From NCBI RefSeq assembly GCF_001468035.1, contig NZ_LNZA01000001.1:1679313-1743312 (forward strand): DNA of 64,000 nt, written 5' to 3'. The stretch comes from Legionella tucsonensis. GTDB taxonomy: Bacteria; Pseudomonadota; Gammaproteobacteria; Legionellales; Legionellaceae. This document shows, piece by piece, positions 45,855 through 57,307 of this stretch (the stretch's first letter is position 1; the number at the start of each line of letters is the position of its first letter). The position numbers were made by a program, and so were the translations under genes. Under the pieces are notes generated by a model. That model was not told where the DNA came from and did not search any database. It saw only the letters and a program-made list of their open reading frames with translations.

Positions 45855-45885
45855 AGCCTGGATGCAGCGCAACTGCATCCAGGCT
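45855..45885. terminator. Bidirectional hairpin terminator
   Basis: AGCCTGGATGCAG (45855-45867), loop CGCAA, CTGCATCCAGGCT (45873-45885): a perfect 13-bp stem between converging genes, followed by ATATTTTAT. The stem is related to the CCTGGGTGCAGCG repeat family. Confidence 0.7.
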
Positions 45886-45901
45886 ACATATTTTATAAAT
45901 A

Positions 45902-46843
45902 TCAAGCAGTTAACTTGATATTTTCGATATCTAATTCAGTACTTTTTAAGAATGATTGTTGAGTAACAAAACAAAAGTCACCGCTACTGTCTTTAGAAAA
46001 CCCAGCAACTGTATGTGATGATGGATCATTAGCCTTCAGAGTATTAATCAATGTTAGGTGCAGTTTAGGCAATCCAATACTCAGCATACACTGATCATCT
46101 TTTAATGGTTTTAATGAAACAAATTGAGACATTTTGACTTTATTACCCAAAGGATCAAGCCAACCCGCAACAGCCGCACTGGTTGCATCCTTTTCTTTAA
46201 GATTTGCAGAGTAAAAACCATTATCATCCTTTAAACGACAAAAAGTTGTACTGATTTCATGTGCGTCTTTCTGATCATTGTTTAATACCAATTTGCCAAA
46301 CCAGGCTTTATTCCCGGTAACAAATTGTTCTTTATCATCAATACGCAAATGTCCATTAAGCTGGCTTGTCTGTAACACTGCAAATTTTACTCCGGGACGC
46401 AAGACTAAGGTTTCATTGGCCTTATTTTCTTGCTTTAACATGTCCACCTTGAAATTAAAGCCTTTTTTGTCTGCTGCCTTAACACCAAAGATCCAACTGT
46501 CATTGATGGGATTGAAACGAATAAAAGAATAACCAACATGCCAATCAAGCGGTGTTGATTGTTTTATTTTTTCTTTGCTTTCATAAAAAAATACTAATTG
46601 GTTTGTTTGTCCATCAACTAAAGCAGCTTTAGTATGGAAATCGGAGCCTTGACGCTGCATTTCAAAAAAATAGCCGTATTTATCCCCACTCTCATTTTTC
46701 ACCATACCGGAAAAAGTCCAACTCCCTATGGTTGGTTCGGTGGATTGTACCGGTTGCGGCATGGGCTCTACTTCAGATGCAAACAATCCTGTACTTGTGT
46801 GGAATATTATTACAAATAAAAAACAGCGAATCCAAGCAAACAT
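45902..46843 (-). CDS. Exported protein of unknown function, lipocalin/AttH-like
   Basis: A 313-residue protein with a signal peptide (MFAWIRCFLFVIIFHTSTGL..FAS) and a beta-rich mature part; SWTFSGMVKNESGDKYGYFFEMQRQ is reminiscent of the opening of AttH/CrtC-type lipocalin-like proteins, but the match is weak. I begin at the ATG ending 46843, two bases beyond the lpxK stop, so it is coupled to lpxK; the longer frame to 46891 would overlap lpxK by 46 bases. Its location after msbA-lpxK suggests an envelope role. Confidence 0.6.
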   Translation of the reverse strand: MFAWIRCFLFVIIFHTSTGLFASEVEPMPQPVQSTEPTIGSWTFSGMVKNESGDKYGYFFEMQRQGSDFHTKAALVDGQTNQLVFFYESKEKIKQSTPLDWHVGYSFIRFNPINDSWIFGVKAADKKGFNFKVDMLKQENKANETLVLRPGVKFAVLQTSQLNGHLRIDDKEQFVTGNKAWFGKLVLNNDQKDAHEISTTFCRLKDDNGFYSANLKEKDATSAAVAGWLDPLGNKVKMSQFVSLKPLKDDQCMLSIGLPKLHLTLINTLKANDPSSHTVAGFSKDSSGDFCFVTQQSFLKSTELDIENIKLTA

Positions 46844-46845
46844 AA

Positions 46846-47820
46846 TCAGCAATAACCTTTTAACTGTTGATGTAACCACAATGCGTCCCAAAATGCATCA
46901 TCCAATACAGCGTCTACAGGTAAATAATGCATGGTGTCCGAACTAAATGATCGGCATTTCACCGCATCTTTTTCCGTCATAATAATAGGTGATTTGGAAT
47001 AATTCAAATCATCTGGCTTAAACTGATAATGATCAGGATAAGAAGTGCTATCGAATTCTATCCCTAATTGCAACAAAGTGGAATAAAAACGTTGAGGATT
47101 ACCAATTGCGGCGATCGCTTCCCATTTTCCATGTAATGTATGTGCATCAACTTCCTCATCCGTACTTAATTTTTTAATTTTTCCGGGTTTTAATTTCATA
47201 GGATATGCATTGCTCCAATGACCTTCATTTACCACAATAAAATCAACTTGTTCCAGACGTATAGCAGATTCTCTCAGTGGTCCTGACGGCAAACAAAAAC
47301 CATTACCTAATCCTCGGGTCCCATCAATAACAGCAATTTCAATAGCTCGCCCCATACGGTAATGCTGTAATCCATCATCGCTAATAATGATTTGGCTTTG
47401 ATGTTTTTCTAAGAGATAGCGTACAGCCTGGATTCGCTTTGGTGCAATCACTACAGGGCATTTGGTTTTTTGTGCTAACAGTAAGGGCTCATCTCCAACT
47501 TTTGGAGCGGGATCATTGACTTGAACTTCATAGGGGAATTGCTTTATTGTTGCGCCATAGCCACGACTCACAATGCCAACCTTTAATCCTTTTTGTTGTA
47601 TTCTCTTAGCCAATTCAATCACCAGAGGAGTTTTACCCACTCCTCCAACTGTTATGTTACCAACAACAATGAGAGGAACTGGACAACTTATTTGTCTAAA
47701 ACGTCGCAAAAAATAACGTCTGGCTGAAGCAATCGTAGAATAAACCCAAGATAATGGACGCAATATCCATTGTAGCGGGTGATGATGGCCATACCATAAT
47801 TGCTCTAAGAAAGAAGACAT
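46846..47820 (-). CDS. lpxK: Tetraacyldisaccharide 4'-kinase LpxK
   Basis: A 324-residue inner-membrane kinase that phosphorylates the 4' position of the lipid A disaccharide. The P-loop [11 protein letters not shown] is at residues 54-64, followed by [10 protein letters not shown] and the [11 protein letters not shown] segment that holds the catalytic Asp. An N-terminal membrane-associated helix is present. Its ATG shares one base with the msbA stop (TGATG), so translation is coupled and the two act successively in lipid A maturation and export. Confidence 0.96.
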   Translation of the reverse strand: MSSFLEQLWYGHHHPLQWILRPLSWVYSTIASARRYFLRRFRQISCPVPLIVVGNITVGGVGKTPLVIELAKRIQQKGLKVGIVSRGYGATIKQFPYEVQVNDPAPKVGDEPLLLAQKTKCPVVIAPKRIQAVRYLLEKHQSQIIISDDGLQHYRMGRAIEIAVIDGTRGLGNGFCLPSGPLRESAIRLEQVDFIVVNEGHWSNAYPMKLKPGKIKKLSTDEEVDAHTLHGKWEAIAAIGNPQRFYSTLLQLGIEFDSTSYPDHYQFKPDDLNYSKSPIIMTEKDAVKCRSFSSDTMHYLPVDAVLDDAFWDALWLHQQLKGYC

Positions 47821-49586
47821 CAGGCTATTGCATCCTCATGAATTGTATCTGAGTGTTGTATGCCCTGAAGCTGTGCGTAATATCCTTGCAAGTCAAGTAA
47901 TTCTTGGTGAGTGCCTTGTTCCACAATACATCCTTGTTGCATCACAATAATTTTATCTGCGTGTTTGATCGTCGATAAGCGGTGCGCAATGACTATAGTT
48001 GTTCGATTTTTCATTACTTCTTCTAAAGCAATTTGTATGTATCGCTCTGACTCACTATCCAATGCAGATGTTGCTTCATCAAGAATTAAAATGGGTGCAT
48101 TCTTCAAAATAGCACGCGCAATCGCTATCCTTTGCCGCTGACCACCGGAAAGTAACACACCATTTTCACCAACACATGTGTCATAACCTTCGGGTAAACG
48201 ACTAATGAATTCATGGGCAAAAGCCATTTTAGCGGCTTGTATAATTTGTTGTCGGCTTACATCCGAGCGGCCATACGCTATATTATTAGCCAAAGTATCA
48301 TTAAAAAGGGTCACATTTTGACTGACCAACGCCATTTGCTCTCGCAAACTGGTCAAACTTATTTGATTGATAGGGATATTATCCAGAGTAATCACACCTT
48401 GAGTTACTTCATAAAAACGAGGTAATAAACTGGCTATGGTAGTTTTACCGCTCCCGGAATGTCCGACCAATGCCACTGTTTTACCCGATTCAATCGTAAA
48501 ACTTACATCATGCAATACCTTATCCCCTTGTCTATAAGCATAAGACACATGTTTAAACTCCAAAGAACCCTGTGATCTTTGCGATAGAACAATTCCTCGG
48601 TCTTGTTCTGTAGGGAGATCCAACATATTGAACACACTTTCTGCTCCAGCCAAGCCTTTTTGAATTACTGCATTCAAAGTAGTGAGGGTTTTCATCGGCT
48701 TAATCAACTGAATCATTGCCGCGATAATTGCTAAAAAAGAACCTGCAGAAATAATCACTACCGTAGACAGTTTAATGGCTGCTGCAATGATTGCGGCAAT
48801 TCCTATACCGATAACAATTTGTACCCCAGAGACATTGAGTGCTTTACTTGCTGCAACTTTCATATCGTTCTGACGTGAATACTCTATGGCTTTAGTAAAT
48901 TTTTCAGATTCATAAGAAGCACCTCCAAAAATGCGCACCACCTTGTAACTCTCAATTGCTTCACTCGCAATCTCAGTCACCTCGACCATTGTTTTTTGTA
49001 CTTTATGACTGATTCGTCGCACACGTTTATTGGTGTAATTCACAATAAGACCAACAAAGGGAATGGTTAACAGAAACATAAGGGATAATTGCCAGCAAAT
49101 CACCATCATGACCGTGAGAAAGCCTATAATTAAACACGTATTTTGAACAATATCTGTCAAGGCCTCTGCACTAACCTGAGCTACTTGTTCTACATCATAA
49201 AGAATTTTAGAAAGCATTTGTCCTGAAGTTGCTTCATCGTAAAAATCTGCAGGTAAGTGAAGAATATGGTTAAAAACTTTTTCCCTTAATACCTTAACCA
49301 CAGCGCGCGCAACCCAGGTCATACAATAACTACCCACGGAGCTGACAAGTCCCCTCAAAGTAATCCCTACTAGAATGATATAAGGAATTTTTTTAATAAA
49401 ATCCATATCAACATTAATAAAGCTTTTATCAAAAAAAGGCCGCATCATATAAGTAAAACCTGCGTCAATCAGTGAATACAAAATATTGGCAAAAATACCT
49501 AAGGCCAATATGGGCCAAAATGGCTTCACATAAGCTAACAAACGTTTGTATAAAATGCTGGTTTTAACAGAAAGTTTCTTTTTCAT
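47820..49586 (-). CDS. msbA: Lipid A export ABC transporter MsbA
   Basis: A 588-residue half-transporter: six membrane helices over about residues 15-310, then the ATPase with GHSGSGKTT (about 379), [15 protein letters not shown], and [10 protein letters not shown]. It flips core-lipid A across the inner membrane as a homodimer. Adjacent to lpxK as in most gammaproteobacteria. Length is normal. The upstream 180 bases carry no recognisable gene. Confidence 0.96.
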   Translation of the reverse strand: MKKKLSVKTSILYKRLLAYVKPFWPILALGIFANILYSLIDAGFTYMMRPFFDKSFINVDMDFIKKIPYIILVGITLRGLVSSVGSYCMTWVARAVVKVLREKVFNHILHLPADFYDEATSGQMLSKILYDVEQVAQVSAEALTDIVQNTCLIIGFLTVMMVICWQLSLMFLLTIPFVGLIVNYTNKRVRRISHKVQKTMVEVTEIASEAIESYKVVRIFGGASYESEKFTKAIEYSRQNDMKVAASKALNVSGVQIVIGIGIAAIIAAAIKLSTVVIISAGSFLAIIAAMIQLIKPMKTLTTLNAVIQKGLAGAESVFNMLDLPTEQDRGIVLSQRSQGSLEFKHVSYAYRQGDKVLHDVSFTIESGKTVALVGHSGSGKTTIASLLPRFYEVTQGVITLDNIPINQISLTSLREQMALVSQNVTLFNDTLANNIAYGRSDVSRQQIIQAAKMAFAHEFISRLPEGYDTCVGENGVLLSGGQRQRIAIARAILKNAPILILDEATSALDSESERYIQIALEEVMKNRTTIVIAHRLSTIKHADKIIVMQQGCIVEQGTHQELLDLQGYYAQLQGIQHSDTIHEDAIA

Positions 49587-49761
49587 GACTCAAGTAGTTC
49601 AATCGAAACATGGGTTATTGTAACTGTTATTACATGGAAGTGCTAATATTCCTTAAAGCATGCAGGTGGCCACAGTGCAGCAGCAAACCAACATCGAATG
49701 TTCATTCGCATCAAAAAACCCGAGTTATACACGCCGCACCCTGACTACCTATCGGCAAACA

Positions 49762-50544
49762 TCATTCCAAGGTCATTTTGATTCGTGTATAAGCGCAATG
49801 AAATCCTACTTTTTGGACATTACAATCGGAAACACTTCCAGGTTCTGTTGTAACCGTTGCCCAAGACAATCCATTCTGTTTTGCGGTATTCAATCGGGTC
49901 ACTAATAATTTTTTTTGTAACCCCTTCCCTCGGTAAGCAGGTAAAGTACTAGTAACTCCTAAATCACAAAAATCGCCATGTATGGCAAGTGTTGCCCCAG
50001 CTACAATGACATCTTTATCATAGACAGCATAGGCACTGACCCCCTTAGATTGGGCATAACAAAAAAATTGCTCTTCAGCCTCAGGGGCATTAAACCCTAG
50101 AGCTACCTTTTTGGCCCACTCTCTCGTTTCGTTTGATTTTATTTCTCTAATTGTTAAAAGATCTGCAACGCAATCAAGCGGCTGATATGTTTTTAAATCC
50201 AGGATTGAGACATTATTTAATTCGGTGATGCAATAACCACGCTGACTTAAAAATACGGTAAGTTCATTTCCTACGAAAGGACATAATTCAATATCTACTC
50301 GCTTATGATTTAATCTCCTATAAAATTGCTCTATGCATTCAATCTCAGGCTGAAAATACTTGAATTTCGTATTAAATCCCCACCCTACTACTTGCGACAA
50401 GTAAGAATCAAATCCTGAAAAACAGGCAGCGCCCCCATTAATTTCCACTATCTTTCCTTGAGAATACTGCTGAGTTACTTCTATATGAGTTTGCTTGATG
50501 CAAGACTCCATTTGTGCTGCCAGATCTTTAGTAATACATTTCAT
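49762..50544 (-). CDS. GNAT-family N-acetyltransferase
   Basis: A 260-residue protein whose C-terminal half carries the acetyl-CoA loop VTSTLPAYRGKGLQKKLL (motif A, RGKGLQ) and ATVTTEPGSVSDCNVQKVGF (motif B). The N-terminal half is a second, diverged GNAT-like or accessory domain with a GGAACFSGFDSYLS segment. Acceptor unknown. I start at MKCITKDL (ATG ending 50544); a TTG at 50619 with GGAG upstream would add 25 residues and remains possible. Confidence 0.82.
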   Translation of the reverse strand: MKCITKDLAAQMESCIKQTHIEVTQQYSQGKIVEINGGAACFSGFDSYLSQVVGWGFNTKFKYFQPEIECIEQFYRRLNHKRVDIELCPFVGNELTVFLSQRGYCITELNNVSILDLKTYQPLDCVADLLTIREIKSNETREWAKKVALGFNAPEAEEQFFCYAQSKGVSAYAVYDKDVIVAGATLAIHGDFCDLGVTSTLPAYRGKGLQKKLLVTRLNTAKQNGLSWATVTTEPGSVSDCNVQKVGFHCAYTRIKMTLE

Positions 50545-50740
50545 CTTAAATAGTTCCCATTGAATCCCCAGAGCCTCCCCAAATTTCTTCCCTGGTTTTA
50601 GGCTTAAGTGATCCTTCAAATTTCTCCATCCAGAACGATGCGTTGAGACATTGTGGAGCTCTTTTTTAAAGCAAGATCCTTAGATACTGCTCATAAGCAT
50701 CCTACTTAGGAGGTGACTGCCAAAGTCTTCGCCTGCTGTT

Positions 50741-51736
50741 TTATTTTAATCCTTTTTTTAAGTCATATACCAACCTAGGTCCCTGATAAATCAAACCAGT
50801 ATACACTTGAATTAATGAAGCACCTGCATCCAGCTTTGCCTGTGCACTGCTGCAATTGTCGATGCCACCGACTCCGATTAAAGTTACATCGTTACCTACA
50901 TAGTGTTTTAGCAAGCGCAAGCACTCAGTAGATAGCTCCCATAAGGGCTTACCACTTAGCCCTCCGGTTTCTTCAGCATAAGGTAAATGAGACACTCCGT
51001 TGCGGGAACAGGTTGTATTCGTCGCAATAATTCCTTCAATGCCATAACTCAAAATCACTTCAGTCATTTGTTTTAAAGTTTCTGGTTCTTCATCTGGTGA
51101 TATTTTAACCACCAAGGGAACATGGCGCTGAAGTTTATCGGATAATTTAATTTGTTCAGCCTGAATTTGCGATAATAAATTGGCAAAATACTCCTTCTGC
51201 TGCAATTGGCGTAGATCAGGAGTATTCGGTGAAGAAATATTGATGGTTATATAAGAAGCATATTCATACACCTTTCTCAAACAATGAATGTAATCATCTG
51301 CGGCATGTTCTAACGAAGTGTCTTTATTTTTACCAATATTAATGCCCAAGATTCCTTTATAACGTGCTTTTTTTACATGGTCCACCAAAGCATCCACGCC
51401 CTGGTTATTAAACCCCATACGATTAATAATCGCATCAGCTTCTGGTAACCTAAATAACCGTGGTTTGGGATTACCCATTTGTGGTCTTGGTGTAACTGTT
51501 CCTAATTCAATAAAAGAAAAACCTAATTTCGCCAATGCATCCAAATACTCTCCGTTTTTATCCAATCCTGCTGCCAAACCAACAACATGAGGAAATGGTA
51601 ATCCTAAGGCTGTAGTAGGTTTAGGCTTAACCTTTTTAAAACAAATCTTAGGTACATAACGTAAAGCAGATAAACTAAAAGTATGTGCACTTTCAGGATT
51701 CATGCTAAAAAGTAAAGGACGTAACATTGAATACAT
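50741..51736 (-). CDS. pyrD: Dihydroorotate dehydrogenase (quinone), class 2
   Basis: A 331-residue FMN enzyme of the inner membrane that oxidises dihydroorotate to orotate in pyrimidine synthesis. The N-terminal amphipathic region [18 protein letters not shown] is diagnostic of class 2 PyrD and sets the start at 51736, not at 51769. [35 protein letters not shown] (catalytic Ser region) and [15 protein letters not shown] are present. It stands apart from its neighbours. Confidence 0.96.
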   Translation of the reverse strand: MYSMLRPLLFSMNPESAHTFSLSALRYVPKICFKKVKPKPTTALGLPFPHVVGLAAGLDKNGEYLDALAKLGFSFIELGTVTPRPQMGNPKPRLFRLPEADAIINRMGFNNQGVDALVDHVKKARYKGILGINIGKNKDTSLEHAADDYIHCLRKVYEYASYITINISSPNTPDLRQLQQKEYFANLLSQIQAEQIKLSDKLQRHVPLVVKISPDEEPETLKQMTEVILSYGIEGIIATNTTCSRNGVSHLPYAEETGGLSGKPLWELSTECLRLLKHYVGNDVTLIGVGGIDNCSSAQAKLDAGASLIQVYTGLIYQGPRLVYDLKKGLK

Positions 51737-51788
51737 AAAAAACCTTGTCGTCTGTGTAGGCAAAACCAAAGGGGTTTAGAGTTAATAC

Positions 51789-51823
51789 CAAACCTGAGTT
51801 TCGTGTCGCGTCACCCAGGCTAC
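51789..51823. repeat. Short copy of the CCTGGGT/ACCCAGG-type repeat
   Basis: CAAACCTGAGTTTCGTGTCGCG and then TCACCCAGGCTAC lie between pyrD and the methyltransferase gene; the CACCCAGGCTAC end matches the repeat family at 58084-58186. Confidence 0.45.
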
Positions 51824-51828
51824 ATTTA

Positions 51829-52512
51829 TTAAATATCGCATTTCTGTGCCCAAACACGCAGCATAGCGTTTTCAGACTTATGCAAATGATACTCTACTTC
51901 TCTAATCTCTACACCATATCCTTCTTTTTGTAATTCAAGTAATACGGGGCCTAAGAACTCAGAGGTCTTGCCTTCTATGTCATTTAAAGGAAAAATTCTT
52001 ACTTCTTTGGCTACTCTTGCTAATTCACGAATTACATTTACATGAAATTTGACAGTTTGTTCTTCCAAGTCGGCAAATAAGTAATTCGCACTTAATGCAA
52101 AATCAAAAGAGAAATCAGGATAAGGTAAATGGTAATCTGCTGCGCCATAATATCGTCCTTCAGTCTTACCTCGCTCATAATCGGCAAAGAATTTTTTCAT
52201 GCCATTACGACGGTTTTCCAGTAATTGCTCTAACCCTCCAGCACGACTGAAATCAAATTGATCTTGTTCTCGGCGTACTTCATCTGCCATTTGTGCAAAA
52301 ATCATAACTGCTTTAGAGGATAATGTATCTTTATCCAAAACAAACAAAGGATCACAACTTACGGCTTGATGTGCTTCCTGAAATTGTTGGGCGTTTACTG
52401 CACTGGGACCACATCCATATTCTAAAATCCTGGAGTTCATATCTTCTTGAGACAAATCAAACATCTCACGATACTCATCAACACTATGTCCCCAGAGTAC
52501 TAACTTACGCAT
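51829..52512 (-). CDS. Class I SAM-dependent methyltransferase-like protein
   Basis: A 227-residue protein with the SAM-binding motif I ILEYGCGPSAVNA (glycine loop EYGCGP at 31-36) followed by a Rossmann-like arrangement: SCDPLFVL at the end of strand 2, and DFSFDFALSANYLF as motif post-I. There is an extra helical insert (residues 75-115) with many Arg and Glu. Substrate unknown. Divergent from the liu operon; the two promoters share 299 bases. Confidence 0.75.
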   Translation of the reverse strand: MRKLVLWGHSVDEYREMFDLSQEDMNSRILEYGCGPSAVNAQQFQEAHQAVSCDPLFVLDKDTLSSKAVMIFAQMADEVRREQDQFDFSRAGGLEQLLENRRNGMKKFFADYERGKTEGRYYGAADYHLPYPDFSFDFALSANYLFADLEEQTVKFHVNVIRELARVAKEVRIFPLNDIEGKTSEFLGPVLLELQKEGYGVEIREVEYHLHKSENAMLRVWAQKCDI

Positions 52513-52811
52513 GAATGACTCTCCTAAATAAATAAACCGAAATGCTGAAACTTTAGCTATAACTACCCTTATAAACAGTTCGATAGTTTTTCCTTTGGCT
52601 TAAGATTAGGCGATTTTTTAAATCAGGTAAAGGAGCATTTCTAGTAAGAAAAAAGATCTGCGAAATTCTATTTGCATCTTCAACTTGATTGGGTATAGTC
52701 TAACACATTTGTAAAAAACAACAGACGACTTACTCTGCATCAAGATTAGACAAATTCAGGCGTTCATTAAATTCTTGTATCAGGTAATAGTTATAACCAC
52801 AGGGGGCACCT

Positions 52812-53972
52812 ATGTATACAGGACCGAATTATCAACTCGGTGAAACTTACGACATGTTGCGCGACAGTGTCTACCAATTTGCTCGTGCTGAAATTGCTCC
52901 GCTTGCTGCTCAAGTTGACGAAAGTAATACTTTCCCCAACCATTTATGGAGAAAGCTAGGTGAAATGGGTTTACTGGGAATTACCGTCAGTGAAGAATAT
53001 GGCGGTGCCAACATGGGATACCTTGCTCATGTTATCGCTATGGAAGAAATTTCTCGGGCATCAGCATCTGTAGGCTTAAGTTACGGCGCTCACTCCAATT
53101 TATGCGTCAACCAAATTTATTTAAATGGCACGCATTCGCAAAAACAAAAATATCTGCCTAAACTTATTAGTGGAGAATATGTTGGGGCTCTGGCTATGAG
53201 TGAGTCCAATTCAGGATCCGATGTAGTCAGTATGCAATTACATGCTCGTCCAGAAGGCAACAAATATATTCTCAACGGCACCAAAATGTGGATCACCAAT
53301 GGACCTGATGCGAATGTCCTGGTTGTTTACGCCAAGACTGACAAACACGCTGCAAGCAAGGGAATCACTGCCTTTTTAATTGAAAAAGGAATGCCAGGCT
53401 TCAAAACAGCTCAAAAACTCGACAAGCTAGGAATGCGTGGCTCAAATACCTGTGAATTGGTATTTGAACAATGTGAAATTCCAGCAGAACACGTTTTGGG
53501 CGAAGTCAATCGAGGTGTAACTGTATTAATGAGTGGACTGGATTATGAACGTACCATTCTGGCTTCAGGCCCAGTAGGAATTATGCAAGCGTGTATGGAT
53601 GTTGTTTTGCCTTACGTACATGAACGCAAACAATTTGAACAATCCATAGGTGAATTTCAATTCATCCAAGGTAAATTAGCAGATATGTATACTGATCTGG
53701 GTGCCTCAAGAGCATATTTATATGCTATTGCCAGAGCTTGTGATCAAGGTATAGTCAGTCGTAAAGATGCTGCAAGCGTGATTTTATATACGGCTGAAAG
53801 AGCAACACAAATGGCATTACAAGCAATTCAAATTCTTGGTGGTAATGGATATATTAATGAGTATCCCACAGGACGTTTACTGCGCGATGCAAAATTATAT
53901 GAAATAGGGGCTGGTACTTCTGAAATCAGAAGAATGCTTATTGGACGAGAACTTTTTAAAGAAACAGCATAA
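52812..53972 (+). CDS. liuA: Isovaleryl-CoA dehydrogenase
   Basis: A 386-residue FAD acyl-CoA dehydrogenase, the first step of the leucine pathway seen here (isovaleryl-CoA to 3-methylcrotonyl-CoA). The catalytic base is Glu246 in GLDYERTIL, and the position where most acyl-CoA dehydrogenases have their Glu is Ala367 ([10 protein letters not shown]). That swap is the hallmark of isovaleryl-CoA dehydrogenases. AGGGGGCACCT precedes the ATG. It heads an operon of eight genes to 63374. Confidence 0.96.
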   Translation: MYTGPNYQLGETYDMLRDSVYQFARAEIAPLAAQVDESNTFPNHLWRKLGEMGLLGITVSEEYGGANMGYLAHVIAMEEISRASASVGLSYGAHSNLCVNQIYLNGTHSQKQKYLPKLISGEYVGALAMSESNSGSDVVSMQLHARPEGNKYILNGTKMWITNGPDANVLVVYAKTDKHAASKGITAFLIEKGMPGFKTAQKLDKLGMRGSNTCELVFEQCEIPAEHVLGEVNRGVTVLMSGLDYERTILASGPVGIMQACMDVVLPYVHERKQFEQSIGEFQFIQGKLADMYTDLGASRAYLYAIARACDQGIVSRKDAASVILYTAERATQMALQAIQILGGNGYINEYPTGRLLRDAKLYEIGAGTSEIRRMLIGRELFKETA

Positions 53973-53983
53973 GGAAAAATAAA

Positions 53984-55168
53984 ATGGAACAGAATGACAT
54001 CGTAATTGTTGCGGCAAAAAGAACTCCCATGGGAGCCATGTTAGGAAATTTATCAACTCTTTCAGCTCCAGAATTAGGGGCAATTGCACATATAGCGGCC
54101 TTATCTCAAGCAGGAATTAGCCCAGCAGAAATAGACGAAATAATCAGTGGTTGTGTCTTACAGGCTGGAATTGGTCAAGCTCCGGCACGACAAGCAGCCA
54201 TTAAAGCAGGATTGCCCAACTCTTCAGGAGCGACCACAATAAATAAAATGTGTGGCTCAGGAATGAAAGCTGTCATGTTAGCTCATGACTTAATTCGAGC
54301 AGGCTCTGCAAATATTATCCTTGCCAGTGGTATGGAGAGTATGAGTAATGCACCTTATCTATTGAATAAGGTACGCTCAGGATACAGGCTAGGACATGGT
54401 GAATTAAAAGATCATATGTTCCTTGACGGATTAGAAGATGCCTATGATAAAGGAAAGTTAATGGGTGTTTTCGCAGAAGCTACAGCGAATCATTTTCATT
54501 TTAGCAGAGATCAGCAGGATGAATTTGCCACTCGCTCCATGAGCAGAGCACTCGAGGCAATAGAAAATGGAGCTTTTAAAGAAGAAATTACTCCGATAAC
54601 GATTAATACACGTAAGGGTGATATTACAGTGAATGTAGATGAAGGTCCTGATGCTGCAAAAATCGCTAAAATACCCCAATTAAAACCTGCTTTTAAAACA
54701 GATGGAACCGTTACCGCAGCCAATTCAAGTTCCATATCTGATGGTGCAGCAAGTCTGATTTTAATGAGTGCGGGACAGGCTGAAAAACGTGGTATTCAAC
54801 CCATTGCCCGTATTGTTGCTCATGCAAGTCATTCACAAGCACCGGAGTGGTTTACTACAGCACCAGTAGATGCCATTCGTAAAGTCATGAATAAAGCATC
54901 CTGGAAACAAAATGATGTGGATCTATATGAAATAAATGAAGCATTTGCTGTAGTAACAATGGCAGCTATGACACAACTTGAATTAAATCCAGAACAAGTT
55001 AATATTCACGGCGGAGCTTGTGCTTTGGGCCATCCTATTGGCGCTTCCGGTGCGCGTATTTTAGTAACTTTAATACATGCTCTAAAACATCAAGGAAAAA
55101 CACGCGGTGTCGCTTCATTGTGTATTGGTGGTGGTGAAGCAACGGCTATGGCAATTGAATTAATTTAA
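53984..55168 (+). CDS. Acetyl-CoA C-acetyltransferase (thiolase)
   Basis: A 394-residue degradative/biosynthetic thiolase. Cys90 (INKMCGSGMKAV) is the acyl-accepting nucleophile; GGACALGHPIGASG and the final CIGGGEATA give the His and second Cys. In this operon it would cleave acetoacetyl-CoA (made by the downstream synthetase) into two acetyl-CoA. It starts 11 bases after liuA with AAGGA. A strong hairpin terminator follows at 55179-55204. Confidence 0.95.
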   Translation: MEQNDIVIVAAKRTPMGAMLGNLSTLSAPELGAIAHIAALSQAGISPAEIDEIISGCVLQAGIGQAPARQAAIKAGLPNSSGATTINKMCGSGMKAVMLAHDLIRAGSANIILASGMESMSNAPYLLNKVRSGYRLGHGELKDHMFLDGLEDAYDKGKLMGVFAEATANHFHFSRDQQDEFATRSMSRALEAIENGAFKEEITPITINTRKGDITVNVDEGPDAAKIAKIPQLKPAFKTDGTVTAANSSSISDGAASLILMSAGQAEKRGIQPIARIVAHASHSQAPEWFTTAPVDAIRKVMNKASWKQNDVDLYEINEAFAVVTMAAMTQLELNPEQVNIHGGACALGHPIGASGARILVTLIHALKHQGKTRGVASLCIGGGEATAMAIELI

Positions 55169-55178
55169 AACAAAAAGG

Positions 55179-55204
55179 CCCCTAACCCATAAATGGGATA
55201 GGGG
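55179..55204 (+). terminator. Rho-independent terminator after thiolase
   Basis: CCCCTAACCCAT (55179-55190), loop AA, ATGGGATAGGGG (55193-55204) with one mismatch, then ATTTTCTTATAAAT. It divides the liu operon after its first two genes, so the rest may be partly read-through or have its own promoter. Confidence 0.75.
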
Positions 55205-55361
55205 ATTTTCTTATAAATAAAGGTAATAGCTCAGGTTCCCATATTAATACTACTCGAATGGTTGGGTTTGAGTTCAGGATGTGAGAAAATTTTTCTCGCA
55301 AGATGTTTCCAAATACAGCCATTTCCCTCATAGGGCCGAGCACTTACAAAAAAGGATGTTC

Positions 55362-55679
55362 ATGCTACGACACAGTATTATCTATCTGCTACTGAGTATT
55401 TTAGTAGTACTATTCGCAAAATACGCGCATCTTATTATTGTCTATGTTGATATGTTTTTCACCTACGTTAATTTGAAATTGACCCCTATATTCAGTCAAA
55501 CAGGCTGGGGGCTTGTAGTTCGGAAAATTTTGGTTCTTGTTGTATTACCTGTAGTGATTACTGCCGTTCCAGCGCTTATTTACAAGTTCATAAAAGGGGG
55601 CAATATGCCTCACTTTATTGCAATTACTTGGATTATTTGGACAATCATTGTCCTAAGCGATATTTTGGTACTACGATAA
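55362..55679 (+). CDS. Small three-helix membrane protein within the liu operon
   Basis: A 105-residue hydrophobic protein with about three transmembrane helices (residues 5-24, 48-70, 82-103). The start at 55362 is supported by AAAAAAGGA 6 bases upstream; the frame is open to 55281. It lies between the thiolase terminator and liuB, nine bases before liuB. I recognise no family. Whether it serves leucine catabolism is unknown. Confidence 0.7.
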   Translation: MLRHSIIYLLLSILVVLFAKYAHLIIVYVDMFFTYVNLKLTPIFSQTGWGLVVRKILVLVVLPVVITAVPALIYKFIKGGNMPHFIAITWIIWTIIVLSDILVLR

Positions 55680-55688
55680 GGAACAGGC

Positions 55689-57296
55689 ATGGTAAAAATA
55701 ATTAGCCAAATCAACACAACCAGTCAAGAATTCAAAGAAAACCAAACAGCTATGCAATCCTTAGTGGATGAATTACACAATCGAATACAGTACATTGCTT
55801 TAGGTGGCGATGAAAAAGCACGTGCCCGTCATTTAAAACACGGTAAATTATTACCAAGGGAACGATTGCAGCAATTACTTGATCCTGGATGCCCTTTTCT
55901 TGAACTCTCACAGCTTGCAGCTTATCAAGTATATGATGATATAGTCCCTGCTGCAGGGATTATCACGGGGATCGGCTGGGTTTCAGGTATTGAGTGTGTT
56001 ATTGTTGTGAATGATGCGACGGTAAAAGGTGGCACTTACTATCCATTAACCGTAAAAAAACACCTAAGGGCACAAGAAATCGCGCTAATGAATCATTTGC
56101 CCTGCATTTACCTGGTAGACTCCGGAGGAGCCTATTTGCCCCATCAGGATGAAGTATTCCCTGATCGCGATCATTTTGGACGAATCTTTTTCAATCAAGC
56201 ACAAATGTCTGCGCAAAATATCCCACAAATTGCAGTAGTTATGGGCTCTTGTACTGCTGGAGGAGCTTATGTTCCTGCAATGGCCGACGAATCAATTATG
56301 GTTAAAAATCAAGCTACGATTTTTCTTGGTGGACCGCCTCTTGTCAAAGCAGCTACAGGTGAAGTCATCAGTGCTGAAGAATTAGGCGGCGCTGAAGTTC
56401 ATTGTCGACATTCAGGCGTAGCGGATCATTACGCCGAACACGATGCTCATGCACTTCATCTAGCACGAACCTCCATTAGTAATTTAAATCGTAAAAAACC
56501 ACAGCAATTAATGCGGATTGAAACCGTAGAACCACTCTATGACTGTAAAGAACTAAATGGGATAGTACCTACAGATCCCCGGAAACCCTTTGATATTCGA
56601 GAAATTATTGCACGCATTGTTGACGGTTCTGAATTTGATGAGTTTAAAGCATTATTTGGCACAACATTGGTTTGTGGCTTCGCACATTTATACGGTTACC
56701 CCATAGGAATTATTGCAAATAATGGCATTCTATTTAGTGAAAGTGCCTTGAAAGGAACCCACTTTATAGAACTTTGTTGCCAACGTAAAATTCCTTTGTT
56801 GTTTTTGCAAAATATTACTGGTTTTATGGTTGGTTCTAAATATGAAGCTTCCGGTATTGCAAAACATGGCGCCAAAATGGTAACCGCTGTTGCCAATGCC
56901 AATGTTCCTAAGTTTACAGTAATTGTTGGCGGTAGTTTTGGTGCAGGGAATTATGCTATGTGCGGGCGTGCCTATAACCCTAATTTTCTTTGGTCTTGGC
57001 CTAACTCACGCATTTCAGTCATGGGAGGAGAACAAGCTGCTCATGTTTTGGCGCAAGTTAATCGAGACAAATTGGCAAAACAAGGAAACGATTGGCCTGT
57101 GGTAGAGGAGGAACGTTTTAAAGAGCAATTGCGCTCCCAATATGAGACTCAGGGAAATCCTTATTACGCCAGTGCCCGATTGTGGGATGATGGTGTTATC
57201 GCCCCTCAGGATACACGCAAAATATTAGGGCTAGGGTTATCAGCCGCATTAAATGCCCCTATTGAATCAACACGCTTTGGCGTATTTCGCATGTAA
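55689..57296 (+). CDS. liuB: 3-Methylcrotonyl-CoA carboxylase, carboxyltransferase (beta) subunit
   Basis: A 535-residue biotin-dependent carboxyltransferase moving carboxyl from biotin to 3-methylcrotonyl-CoA. [16 protein letters not shown] and [15 protein letters not shown], then [17 protein letters not shown] and [16 protein letters not shown], are signature segments of MCC beta. It starts with AGGA upstream of ATG 55689 and pairs with the alpha subunit two genes on. The order B-C-D is the standard liu arrangement. Confidence 0.96.
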   Translation: MVKIISQINTTSQEFKENQTAMQSLVDELHNRIQYIALGGDEKARARHLKHGKLLPRERLQQLLDPGCPFLELSQLAAYQVYDDIVPAAGIITGIGWVSGIECVIVVNDATVKGGTYYPLTVKKHLRAQEIALMNHLPCIYLVDSGGAYLPHQDEVFPDRDHFGRIFFNQAQMSAQNIPQIAVVMGSCTAGGAYVPAMADESIMVKNQATIFLGGPPLVKAATGEVISAEELGGAEVHCRHSGVADHYAEHDAHALHLARTSISNLNRKKPQQLMRIETVEPLYDCKELNGIVPTDPRKPFDIREIIARIVDGSEFDEFKALFGTTLVCGFAHLYGYPIGIIANNGILFSESALKGTHFIELCCQRKIPLLFLQNITGFMVGSKYEASGIAKHGAKMVTAVANANVPKFTVIVGGSFGAGNYAMCGRAYNPNFLWSWPNSRISVMGGEQAAHVLAQVNRDKLAKQGNDWPVVEEERFKEQLRSQYETQGNPYYASARLWDDGVIAPQDTRKILGLGLSAALNAPIESTRFGVFRM

Positions 57297-57307
57297 GGAG
57301 CACACAG

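Noticed and set aside
49660-49905. Plus-strand 81-codon frame across the msbA-acetyltransferase gap
   Set aside because: Most of it is antisense to the acetyltransferase C-terminus, with no coding features of its own.
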